A stretch of 64,000 nt of DNA from contig JAZRPW010000009.1 of the NCBI GenBank assembly GCA_045649405.1, positions 12,406-76,405 of the forward strand, in the 5' to 3' direction. Below, one piece after another: positions 8,607 to 15,391 of the stretch; the stretch's first letter is position 1; each line of letters starts with the position of its first letter. Under the pieces are notes generated by a model, which searched no databases, was not told the origin of the DNA, and worked only from the letters and a program-made list of their open reading frames with translations. The stretch comes from RUG11462 sp045649405. GTDB lineage: Bacteria; Bacillota; Clostridia; Oscillospirales; Acutalibacteraceae. The translations under genes and the position numbers were made by a program.

Positions 8607-9206
8607 TCAGCTATGAAGTAATATCTCCATAATGTCCATTACTTTATTGTAAACCCTCAGTTTCTTTGCGTAGTCGGAAAGGGCGATGAGATTTTTGCTT
8701 GTATCGTTTGCATAGGCGTGTACGGCCTTGCTGAACATTTCATTATCCACCTTGCCACGATGCTTGAACATATCGCAAATGGTGCGCTCACGGTCGTAAA
8801 TGGCAAAGGTAACACCGTTTTCGCTGATTGTGGTTTTGCCGAGGTTGTAAATATCGTCTTTAACGTAATAGACCTTTATCGGCACGGAGGTATTAAGCCT
8901 GCGTGATGCACTACGAGGCACGGTAACAGACCAAACCCTAGGCATAAAATCGCTGTAGCCATAGCGAAACAAAGCTGATTCCATACTGATGATCGCTTCG
9001 GGAATGGTAGAAGCGATTACCTGCTCATCGGAGAGGATCAGTTCATCTGCAAGCTGATAATAGCCTTGGCGGACACGCTGAAGGAAGCCGTCTGCACAAA
9101 GCTTATATATTTTCTCTTTTGGCACACCAGCGGATGTGAGATCAGACAGCTTTGCAATGCCGCTGTTGGTACTAATTACATTCTTTATAAATTCTTTATG
9201 TTCCAA
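8607..9206 (-). CDS. AbiEi-like antitoxin/regulator without a partner
   Basis: The protein has 199 residues from a TTG at 9206, preceded by GGAGGT; the frame runs 32 codons further upstream without a site and through the promoter. Residues about 1-60 form a winged helix (LSDLTSAGVPKEKIYKL, then VRQGYYQL). The rest matches the AbiEi C-terminal fold, with ISMESALFRYGYS, SVTVPRSASRRL, and DRERTICDMFKHRGK. AbiEi proteins repress their own operon and neutralise the nucleotidyltransferase toxin AbiEii. No AbiEii gene lies nearby; the mrr gene occupies that place. It is therefore probably the transcriptional regulator of the restriction operon, through the inverted repeats around its promoter. Confidence 0.8.
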   Translation of the reverse strand: MEHKEFIKNVISTNSGIAKLSDLTSAGVPKEKIYKLCADGFLQRVRQGYYQLADELILSDEQVIASTIPEAIISMESALFRYGYSDFMPRVWSVTVPRSASRRLNTSVPIKVYYVKDDIYNLGKTTISENGVTFAIYDRERTICDMFKHRGKVDNEMFSKAVHAYANDTSKNLIALSDYAKKLRVYNKVMDIMEILLHS

Positions 9207-9225
9207 TGTCCTACCTCCAATAAAC

Positions 9226-9320
9226 GATAACACATTGTGTTTAATGTTTTCTTTTGTATTATAACATAAGTATGTAAATATAGCAATAAAAAATCGAAAC
9301 AAAAATTAATTTGTGTTATC
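9226..9320. promoter_or_regulatory. Candidate operators flanking the restriction-operon promoter
   Basis: AACACA and TGTGTT form a perfect dyad around one base at 9229-9241, just downstream of the transcription start. The 9-mer GATAACACA at 9226-9234 is repeated in inverted orientation as TGTGTTATC at 9312-9320, upstream of the -35 box. Two such sites around a promoter fit the way AbiEi proteins autoregulate; binding by the AbiEi-like protein is inferred. Confidence 0.5.
9258..9286 (-). promoter_or_regulatory. Promoter of the restriction operon
   Basis: On the minus strand, TTGCTA (9286-9281) and TATAAT (9263-9258) are 17 bp apart, about 50 bp before the TTG start of the AbiEi-like gene. Confidence 0.7.
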
Positions 9321-9346
9321 ATTTTTGAATTTAACAGATCATTTGG

Positions 9347-9374
9347 CGCTTATCGAAAGATAGGCGTCTTTTTT
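9347..9374 (+). terminator. Terminator-like hairpin without an obvious gene
   Basis: CGCTTATC and GATAGGCG pair around a GAAA tetraloop (one G-U) and are followed by TTTTTT. No intact plus-strand gene precedes it; it may be left over from the degraded element. The rest of 9303-9640 holds no feature I can support. Confidence 0.55.
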
Positions 9375-9642
9375 ATGCCTTTTTTGAAAGAAAAGTGTCT
9401 AAACGCTGAAAAAATTTAGCAATTAAAGGTGTAGCCGAAAAAAGATTTTCCGTTTTTAGAAAAAAGTCAGCAATTAAAAGTGAAAAGAAAATTTAGCAGA
9501 GGGGGTTAGTAAATTGCCTCGCTCGGTGGGAATAAGTGAAAGAATTTTTTCAAACACCCTTGTGGTTTGGCATTTCCCAGTGCGAATTAGTGAAAGGTTC
9601 TCTCAAATGTACCTTGACAACTGAATAGAGCCGAACCAACAG

Positions 9643-9780
9643 GAGCATTTGCGATTTCGCAGAGAGGATTTTAACGGATATTTCCCGAAATCCTACACCG
9701 AACAGCAGATCAAAAATGATATCCTGAAAGGTTTAGAGCTTTTACACCGACACCGACAGCGAAATCGTGATGCGAGATAA
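9643..9780 (+). pseudogene. Fragment of a mobile-element gene
   Basis: An open stretch without a start codon reads ..FNGYFPKSYTEQQIKNDILK.. and ends at a TAA at 9778-9780. Its codon use and position before a well-marked small gene suggest the truncated 3' end of an element gene. I do not recognise the family. Confidence 0.4.
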
Positions 9781-9809
9781 AAATCGCACATTTGTAAAGG
9801 AGGAGTACT

Positions 9810-9998
9810 ATGATTACAATTATAAAGGATAACAATCCCAACCATATTTTCGCCGCCTTAAAGCTTTGCGAACAGCTTTATCACGACGGTAAGATTCCGT
9901 TATATATGTTTCGGAATATGGTAAATCAGCACGCTGACGTGGTGGATGCCTCAAAATTCAATTTCGCCCCAGCACATAATTCCCCCTGCAAACTTTAG
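9810..9998 (+). CDS. Small hypothetical protein of mobile-element type
   Basis: This 62-residue protein has an excellent AAAGGAGGAG ribosome binding site 8 bases before its ATG. It begins MITIIKDNNPNHIFAALKL and has an amphipathic helical middle (CEQLYHDGKIPLYMFRNMV). I recognise it only as the kind of small protein found in Firmicute integrative elements. Its 3' end runs into the degraded copy of the sequence seen at the start of the window, so its C-terminus may be altered by a deletion. Confidence 0.5.
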   Translation: MITIIKDNNPNHIFAALKLCEQLYHDGKIPLYMFRNMVNQHADVVDASKFNFAPAHNSPCKL

Positions 9999-10004
9999 CG
10001 ACTC

Positions 10005-10154
10005 AGGTTGCTATAAAGGAAATGAAGTAATTGGAAAACACGAGCGTTTCAGTTCTCCTTATATCAGAAAAATGCAAGCGATTATCTCAAAGCATTTCAC
10101 CCGAATCAGCGAATTCATTTCTTTAATGATATAACCGTTGAAGTGTGGATTTAA
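10005..10154 (+). pseudogene. Decayed second copy of the gene ending at position 48
   Basis: Bases 10107-10154 match 1-48 with only a few changes, and translate as ..QRIHFFNDITVEVWI then stop. The match continues past the stop (ATTTAGCCCACTA.C) into the first arm of the terminator seen at 68-78, which is cut off here at about 10183. Upstream, 10005-10106 stays open but has no start. It marks the right-hand copy of a duplicated sequence flanking the restriction locus. Confidence 0.6.
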
Positions 10155-10199
10155 CCAGTAAATACAAGCATTTAGCCCACTATCGAAGAACAAGCATAA

Positions 10200-10353
10200 G
10201 AATTATTTAAACTGACTCACCACCGATCTTGCCGTCAGGGAAGGCATTACTGAACAACTCAAAGTCACCAACCAAATGAAGTGGGTTAAAAAGATGAACA
10301 ATAACCGAGATAGTGTAATTGAAATTGTAAATAAGCAAATTATATTTGTGTAA
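10200..10353 (+). pseudogene. tnpV: Frameshifted 3' remnant of a tnpV gene
   Basis: From 10240 the frame reads EGITEQLK.TNQMKWVKKMNN and ends ..NKQIIFV, closely matching the C-terminal third of the intact TnpV at 2369-2740. The preceding 40 bases (ELF... start) align with tnpV in another frame, so a frameshift and a 5' deletion have destroyed it. No ribosome binding site or start remains. Confidence 0.8.
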
Positions 10354-10358
10354 AAACA

Positions 10359-10395
10359 AAAGGCACCCCTTTTGAAATTCAATTGGGATGCCTTT
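10359..10395. terminator. Hairpin terminator
   Basis: AAAGGCACCCC and GGGATGCCTTT pair with one mismatch between the tnpV remnant and the minus-strand gene that ends at 10412; it probably terminates the latter. Confidence 0.6.
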
Positions 10396-10411
10396 CTGAT
10401 TTGATTAACGA

Positions 10412-11374
10412 TTACACCTCAATAGTTCCGTTGTCTCGTTGCAATATGTTCTTAATAGTAATTGCAACAACGCAAGGGTATAAAAGCATAGTGTCCTTTG
10501 TTATTGTCCACATTTGCCCACCTTCATCAGAATCAGCTCCATGATTAGCGGCATTGCGAATTTGTCCTATGTAATCTATCATGCCTCGATGTTTTTTAGA
10601 TAAGCAAGAAGATAAGGCACCTCTCTTTTGAAGTATGCCATTCTTCCCTGATAACGATATACTGTGGCTTGTAGCATACCTATCCAGAAAGGATTCAAAA
10701 GCGTTGGCTGCATATACTATTACGGCACGCATATCTGGTGTTTGTGCTTTGGATTTTTGAAATGCCTCCGAAAGGGGTTCCACAATTGTAGTGTTATCAA
10801 CTGTGTTATAGATTGTTTCGCCCCAAAAATCTCTCAAGGACTTTTCAGAAACAGCGCTTTCTAAGAGGTTGGATTCTACAAGCGGATATATGTTCTCCTC
10901 CTCGACAAAGCTATATAAATTTGCGCCTTCGCTTTTTAAAGCTTTTGCATATGTTGCAATGCTGATCAATGTGTTTTTTATATCTCTTTCGTTCGATGAT
11001 AGAGAACATAATATTTTGGTTTGTTTACATGCCTGTTCGATGGATTTTGTAAAGTCATATCGAATCTTAAAGACTTTGTACGGTTGGTACTGTTCTAATA
11101 TCAGCCTCATTATAACCGCTTTTTGATTATCAGATGTTGCTGTTACGAGCTTTTTTGCAAGAAATGAATTTACGGAATAGCAGTTTGAAGATGCATCAAA
11201 TGAAGCCATTCCCAATTCTATGGCCATTTCAAGTGCTTTGTTTACCTGATCATCTGTTGCTATCCCAGTAAATTCGGTAACAAAACTTTTATCAACATCA
11301 TGTCCTTTAGCAACAATAGCATCGACAACAGCAATAATATCTTCGGCAGTAGTTAAAACTATATTGTATGCCAT
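10412..11374 (-). CDS. Protein with C-terminal HEPN-like motif, possible defence effector
   Basis: The protein has 320 residues. Residues 1-75 look like a small winged-helix domain (DDQVNKALEMAIELGMASF). The C-terminal third is helical and holds ..VYAANAFESFLDRYA.. and then IGQIRNAANHG. The RNAANH stretch fits the R-x4-H active site of HEPN ribonucleases and abortive-infection proteins. No membrane segment or signal is present. It is the last gene of a four-gene minus-strand cluster, 18 bp after the gene at 11393-12085, with GGGAG before the start. A HEPN effector at the end of a compact cluster between restriction and Thoeris genes suggests defence. The motif is visible; the function is inferred. 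Confidence 0.55.
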   Translation of the reverse strand: MAYNIVLTTAEDIIAVVDAIVAKGHDVDKSFVTEFTGIATDDQVNKALEMAIELGMASFDASSNCYSVNSFLAKKLVTATSDNQKAVIMRLILEQYQPYKVFKIRYDFTKSIEQACKQTKILCSLSSNERDIKNTLISIATYAKALKSEGANLYSFVEEENIYPLVESNLLESAVSEKSLRDFWGETIYNTVDNTTIVEPLSEAFQKSKAQTPDMRAVIVYAANAFESFLDRYATSHSISLSGKNGILQKRGALSSCLSKKHRGMIDYIGQIRNAANHGADSDEGGQMWTITKDTMLLYPCVVAITIKNILQRDNGTIEV

Positions 11375-11392
11375 CCTATTACTCCCTTAGTA

Positions 11393-12085
11393 TTATTCCG
11401 ACAATCCTTTTATGAGTTTCTGAATTTTGTCGGCAAGCTCGTCTATTTCTGCAACAGAACAATCAATATTGATATTAATGGTTATTGCACCTTTTGTTTG
11501 AATTGTTGTTACAGGAACAGGATTAGAATGAGTTACTTGCGTTGTATCTATTTGTTCATTAGTTGCGGTTTGCTCTACTTTCTCTACTTCTGTAATTTCT
11601 GCAACAGTTAGTTTGCCATCGGCTTCGTTAAGAACATTAACTGATTTTAAAATTTCAATAACCGCATTTGCACCTGTGCGGTTTTGTTTCGTATCTTTTT
11701 GTCCCGAAGAGTATATGATATGGTTGAGAAAACTTGTTCGATCCATACCATTTCTGATTCTAACAGCAGAAATCATTCTGTTAAGAAAATCATTTTCTGC
11801 TACGATTTCTCTCCATATTCTTTCGATTTCATCGTCGATTTTTGAAATATAGGCTCTGCCAAGCAATCTTCCAACATCTGTTGATGATTTTTTGTTTCCT
11901 TCTGTAATTAAGCCAATTTGAACAAGAAAGCCGTTGTTTGCGCTTACTGCTGTACGGGGAACACCCGTAGCTTGGGTAATGTCATCTAATGCTAATACTT
12001 GTCCTTCTTTTTCATTCGCATATGCTTGAATGATTTTTACAATCTCCTCCAACGAGGATGCGGGAAGTTTGAAAGTTTCTGCCAT
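11393..12085 (-). CDS. Winged-helix protein of unknown function (DUF5343-like)
   Basis: The protein has 230 residues and an AAAGGAG site. Residues 8-70 read as a helix-turn-helix unit (LDDITQATGVPRTAVSANNGFLVQ, then GLITEG), similar in layout to DUF5343-type proteins. The middle is helical. A Thr/Gln-rich linker (TNEQIDTTQVTHSNP) leads to a C-terminal strand-helix unit, AITININIDCS...ELADKIQKLIKGL. It lies 18 bp upstream of the HEPN-like gene, suggesting a sensor or regulator paired with it. The DUF assignment is from memory of the pattern and is uncertain. Confidence 0.45.
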   Translation of the reverse strand: MAETFKLPASSLEEIVKIIQAYANEKEGQVLALDDITQATGVPRTAVSANNGFLVQIGLITEGNKKSSTDVGRLLGRAYISKIDDEIERIWREIVAENDFLNRMISAVRIRNGMDRTSFLNHIIYSSGQKDTKQNRTGANAVIEILKSVNVLNEADGKLTVAEITEVEKVEQTATNEQIDTTQVTHSNPVPVTTIQTKGAITININIDCSVAEIDELADKIQKLIKGLSE

Positions 12086-12125
12086 AATAATTATCTCCTT
12101 TAAATTTATTTTTTGTTTAAAAAAG

Positions 12126-12569
12126 TTACGGGCAAATTGCGATATATTCCTTCATTAATTGATGTTGAATTTCTTTAATATCTACATCTTCTGTTGCTTC
12201 TTTTTTGCTAACATTACTATCTTTTTTGTGGTGCTTATTGGCTTTATTGAATTTTGGAATATAAATGTTTACTTTGTTCAAACTATGACCATTCGATTTA
12301 AAAGAACTATGTATATATTGCTGAACAATTTCGCTGTTAATAATTCCGCAAATAAAATGAGCTTCATCTTCACCAATAAAATTGCCTTGCTTATCTTGTC
12401 TGATAATAATGGTGTGTTTCACGCATATAGTAGGTTTCTTTCCACCGTCAGCATTATTAGGGTGTAAAACTCTACCTGTTCCACTTTGCGAAAAGTCAAA
12501 ACAAACAATATACGAACCGTTATCAGTTAGATACTGCAATAATGCTTTTATTACTTGTTCTTCGGTCAT
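12126..12569 (-). CDS. Hypothetical protein, possible truncated methylase C-terminus
   Basis: The protein has 147 residues from the ATG at 12569, which overlaps the previous stop (TAATG) and has GGAGGG 8 bases upstream; the ATG at 12584 is rejected. Residues 65-110 read HFICGIINSEIVQQYI... then NKVNIYIPKFN, the pattern seen at the C-terminal end of large N6-adenine methylase/type IIG restriction enzymes, where it belongs to the target-recognition region. The rest of such an enzyme is absent. It may be a relic kept with its neighbours or a free-standing small protein. No function is assigned. Confidence 0.4.
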   Translation of the reverse strand: MTEEQVIKALLQYLTDNGSYIVCFDFSQSGTGRVLHPNNADGGKKPTICVKHTIIIRQDKQGNFIGEDEAHFICGIINSEIVQQYIHSSFKSNGHSLNKVNIYIPKFNKANKHHKKDSNVSKKEATEDVDIKEIQHQLMKEYIAICP

Positions 12570-12991
12570 TATGCATCCCTCCAAAGCGATCCATCAGTGA
12601 ACAAGATTGCGTCTGCAAAGTAAGAGAACACCCGTATATGCTTGACTTTTGAATAAGTAGAACCATATCTTACTTGCATCAAATATCTTGGGATATCCTT
12701 GCTTTCTAATTCATTATAATCTCTGGTCAACAAGCTGTGTCGCTCGCTATTTTTGACGTCATTTAAGAAATCATTAATAGAAGAATTGTTTTCATTAATG
12801 ATATTTAAAGTTTGATTTTTAGTATCAACTTCTACCTTACCAAACATCAAAATTAAATTATTTCTCCTATCTTCAAACGTTTTTCCCTCTCTGCACTTCA
12901 AGTAATCAATAGCAGCTAAAGCTCCAGGGTATGGATCTCCACGGAAGTGTGCATTGCCTTGATAAATAACAGTATTTTCTCTTGAACGCAA
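12569..12991 (-). CDS. Hypothetical protein, start uncertain
   Basis: The protein has 140 residues if the TTG at 12991 is used, and no ribosome binding site precedes it. The conserved-looking core is YQGNAHFRGDPYPGALAAID followed by REGKTFEDRRNNLILMFGKV; I have no firm family. The frame is coupled to the next gene by a TAATG overlap. Its 5' end coincides with a half copy of the recombinase core (12989-12999), so the original start may have been lost or replaced by rearrangement at the neighbouring cassette. Confidence 0.45.
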   Translation of the reverse strand: MRSRENTVIYQGNAHFRGDPYPGALAAIDYLKCREGKTFEDRRNNLILMFGKVEVDTKNQTLNIINENNSSINDFLNDVKNSERHSLLTRDYNELESKDIPRYLMQVRYGSTYSKVKHIRVFSYFADAILFTDGSLWRDA

Positions 12992-12999
12992 TAACTATT
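12989..12999 (+). repeat. Degenerate half copy of the recombinase core
   Basis: CAATAACTATT here is an exact 11-base match to part of the left cassette repeat (13094-13104), in the same orientation, about 100 bp outside it. The remainder of the core is not conserved. Confidence 0.35.
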
Positions 13000-13089
13000 C
13001 AATCGAATAACGAGCATCCTCTCTTCTCACTTTGAATTTATAAGTTATTATTTTAGTATTTAAAATATGCAATAAGTACTTTTAAGTAA

Positions 13090-13132
13090 CTTACAATAAC
13101 TATTTATTATTGTGAGATAATTATTTGCGTAT
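13090..13132 (+). repeat. Left inverted repeat of the Thoeris cassette, putative recombinase site
   Basis: A 43-bp sequence matches 15296-15338 in inverted orientation with one difference (G at 13114). Its outer 27 bases are a dyad: arm CTTACAATAA (13090-13099), 7-base spacer CTATTTA, arm TTATTGTGAG (13107-13116). The 10-7-10 plan with an asymmetric spacer is that of tyrosine-recombinase core sites. It ends 15 bases before the thsB ATG. Confidence 0.75.
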
Positions 13133-13147
13133 AACAGAGGGATTTCA

Positions 13148-13858
13148 ATGTACAACTTTTTCTTTAGTTATTCTAGAAAAATCAATAAAGATATAATTGA
13201 GCAATACATTACTAGTTTGGAAGAGTATGGATTTAAATTTTGGTATGATAAAGTAGATGTAGTGCTTGGCAAAAACATTAATGATGAGTTATATAACGTA
13301 CTGGCCGCATGCGAACATTGGAGCGGTATAGTTCTTTTTATGGACGATAGCTACTTTAATAAGGAGTGGTGCACAAAGGAACTCGAATATGCCTTAGGTA
13401 ACAACATAACTGTATATCCAATACTGATAGGCATTTCAAAGCAGGATATACCAGATAAATACGAAGTATTAAAAAATCATAATTTGTGCACAATACGAGT
13501 TAAAGACGATATTCAATATGCAGTACAAAAGACATTATTCCTTTTTTTAAGTACCGTAAATGTACCCGCAGAAAAACCTTTAGATGCGAAACAACATCAA
13601 ACGTTAAATCGATTAGTTACTGATTTCAAGAATGCAAACTGGCAAACACCACATATATTGTTTATTTGCGATAATATTGCATTATGTTTGAGATATATAC
13701 TGCTAGAAAACGATTTAATAATAGATGAGACTATTAAAATTCTGTATAGCGTTATACATCTAACAACTAAAAAATATTATATTGACAGCGAAGTATCTAG
13801 ATTTCAAATTAGAATAGTTGTGAAGGCAACCAATTTGCTGTTAAAAATCTGTAATTAA
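13148..13858 (+). CDS. thsB: ThsB-like TIR-domain protein of a Thoeris system
   Basis: The protein has 236 residues and an AGAGGG site. Residues 1-130 are a TIR domain: MYNFFFSYSR, then GFKFWYDK, SGIVLFMDDSYF, and WCTKELEYA at 74-82, with Glu78 in the position of the catalytic glutamate of TIR NAD-cleaving enzymes; VYPILIGI follows. The last 100 residues are helical and unassigned. In Thoeris, ThsB senses infection and makes a cyclic ADP-ribose-type signal from NAD that activates ThsA. The gene faces thsA tail to tail and overlaps it by 4 bases, unlike the usual codirectional thsA-thsB order. An identical repeat lies upstream of both genes. Confidence 0.85.
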   Translation: MYNFFFSYSRKINKDIIEQYITSLEEYGFKFWYDKVDVVLGKNINDELYNVLAACEHWSGIVLFMDDSYFNKEWCTKELEYALGNNITVYPILIGISKQDIPDKYEVLKNHNLCTIRVKDDIQYAVQKTLFLFLSTVNVPAEKPLDAKQHQTLNRLVTDFKNANWQTPHILFICDNIALCLRYILLENDLIIDETIKILYSVIHLTTKKYYIDSEVSRFQIRIVVKATNLLLKICN

Positions 13859-15282
13859 TTATTGTTATTCTTTATTGCATCTAAAATTTGGAAGATGACT
13901 TTTACTAGAACATCAGGATCTGTGCTGTTTTTCAATATCTGTATGTGATTTTTTAGATATGGATAATGACTAATGTTTTTTTCAATATCCTTTAATATCT
14001 CCATGGAAGCACCCTCGGTAGATCCTACGGGAATAAGATACATATTCTGAGCTTTAGCTCGCTCATAATCGTGTAAGACACCTTTCGAAGGCAAATTGAT
14101 CCCATCATAATACTGGTTGCCAAACAAAAAGATAGTTACCCCATTATTACAATATATATCGTTTCGCATAACCTCTTTGCTTTCGTTGTTCATATGGTCA
14201 AGATTCCCGTTAATTAATGGTAATCTTTTTATATCTAGAGAATTGTTTAGGTTCAAATTGTTATCAACAACAGAGTTTAAGACACCGTTTTCAATTTGAG
14301 GGCCTACTCCCTCAATGCACCCCGTGCAAATTTTATAGTTTTCTTTTGCCAAATCATATCCCAATTTGTACAAAAACATATCTGCATTTTTTTGTGTCCA
14401 ATTGGCTGGCAGTTTTCTACAACTACCAGCAATATAGATGCTATTTAATAAATATTTTCTTTTTATAATTTCAAAAATTTGCGCGATTTCGTTGTATGCG
14501 TCTATTTCAATTGTTTCTATGCCATATCTTTTTAAATCTGCAATTTTTAAGTTTTGTCTAACAACAGCGTATTCGAAGTCTTCTTCATTATCAAAGTCAA
14601 TATGTGATGGTCTTTTAAAAACCGCATAATGAGTTCTTTTATTCTTATCAAATGTTAGTCTAATGCTTTTCAAAATATTAAATAAATCAGGATCATTAAA
14701 ACTATAGCCGAGAAATACAAATGTTTTATTAATTAAATCTCCATTTAATGCATTTATAAACTGGATATGGTTCCTTTCAAAAGCTTCATAGTCGCTCTTA
14801 GTTATCACCAATGATGATAAATCATCTATATCTCCGTGAAATTTATAAACTGTAGCATCTCGATTTCGTAAATTACATGTTAAATTCTTTGTAGACTTTT
14901 TGACATCGACTAATTTTTGGAAATCATTTCGCAATGCATCTTCTATAAAGTGGTCATAATTTGTTGTCCAAAAAGTCTTTATTGGTAAAATTCCAACAGC
15001 TTTGGCCAATGTGTAATTATTCTTATACTGGGAGAAACGATCAAGAATAGTATTGCAAAGAGCATTATACCCATTTGCATTTTCATAGTATTGAGCCAAA
15101 GAAATATAATCTGTTTCTTTATCTATGTCTAATTCTATATCTTGTGCGACATCGCGCAATAAATCTTTCCAGTCGCAAAATCCAGCTTCTCTAGAATATC
15201 CAGCACCGGCAAAGACAGCTGCTTCATCTCTTATTATTGCTTCTGTAAATTTCTTTATAAATAATGCCTTTGAAATACTCAT
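13855..15282 (-). CDS. thsA: ThsA-like SIR2-SLOG NADase of a Thoeris system
   Basis: The protein has 475 residues from the ATG at 15282 (GGTGGAG upstream), nearly the length of characterised ThsA. Residues 1-275 are a SIR2 domain: GAGYS at 26-30, TTNYD with Asn108, FHGD with His149, then FLGYSFNDPD. The C-terminal 190 residues are a SLOG domain (IYIAGSC, CIEGVGPQIENG, VTIFLFGNQYY, GVLHDYERAKAQ, LIPVGST), which binds the signal. ThsA depletes NAD when activated and causes abortive infection. All expected catalytic residues are present. Its upstream region is the inverted copy of that of thsB. Confidence 0.9.
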   Translation of the reverse strand: MSISKALFIKKFTEAIIRDEAAVFAGAGYSREAGFCDWKDLLRDVAQDIELDIDKETDYISLAQYYENANGYNALCNTILDRFSQYKNNYTLAKAVGILPIKTFWTTNYDHFIEDALRNDFQKLVDVKKSTKNLTCNLRNRDATVYKFHGDIDDLSSLVITKSDYEAFERNHIQFINALNGDLINKTFVFLGYSFNDPDLFNILKSIRLTFDKNKRTHYAVFKRPSHIDFDNEEDFEYAVVRQNLKIADLKRYGIETIEIDAYNEIAQIFEIIKRKYLLNSIYIAGSCRKLPANWTQKNADMFLYKLGYDLAKENYKICTGCIEGVGPQIENGVLNSVVDNNLNLNNSLDIKRLPLINGNLDHMNNESKEVMRNDIYCNNGVTIFLFGNQYYDGINLPSKGVLHDYERAKAQNMYLIPVGSTEGASMEILKDIEKNISHYPYLKNHIQILKNSTDPDVLVKVIFQILDAIKNNNN

Positions 15283-15295
15283 AATCATCTCCACC

Positions 15296-15338
15296 ATACG
15301 CAAATAATTATCTTACAATAATAAATAGTTATTGTAAG
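15296..15338 (-). repeat. Right inverted repeat of the Thoeris cassette, putative recombinase site
   Basis: This is the inverted partner of 13090-13132. Its dyad is perfect: arm CTTACAATAA (15312-15321), spacer TAAATAG, arm TTATTGTAAG (15329-15338). It lies between the thsA start and the recombinase gene. Because the spacers are in opposite orientation, recombination between the two sites would invert, not delete, the 2.2 kb between them. Confidence 0.75.
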
Positions 15339-15343
15339 GTTTG

Positions 15344-15352
15344 TGTTATAAT
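15344..15352 (+). promoter_or_regulatory. Extended -10 promoter of the recombinase gene
   Basis: TGTTATAAT is an extended -10 element (TGn before TATAAT) 40 bp before the recombinase ATG. The matching -35 position falls inside the right repeat and is poor (AATAGT), so recombinase binding there could repress this promoter. Confidence 0.55.
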
Positions 15353-15391
15353 CTTACCAAAATCATTGAAATAACAATACGAGGTAAAATT

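Noticed and set aside
8718..8906. Plus-strand open frame opposite the AbiEi-like gene
   Set aside because: It has no ribosome binding site, and the minus strand has a well-supported protein family match.
9347..9374. Riboswitch or small RNA at the hairpin after 9340
   Set aside because: Only a single short stem with a GAAA loop and T-run is present, with no larger conserved structure; it fits a leftover terminator.
13090..13132. Reading the cassette repeats only as duplicated promoters of thsB and thsA
   Set aside because: No convincing -35/-10 pair lies wholly inside the 43 bp, while the 10-7-10 dyad and adjacent recombinase explain the sequence better. The promoter view is not fully excluded.
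15341..15391. Longer recombinase N-terminus starting at 15341
   Set aside because: The extra 17 codons cover the extended -10 promoter and lack a ribosome binding site; the ATG at 15392 has GAGGT at correct spacing.
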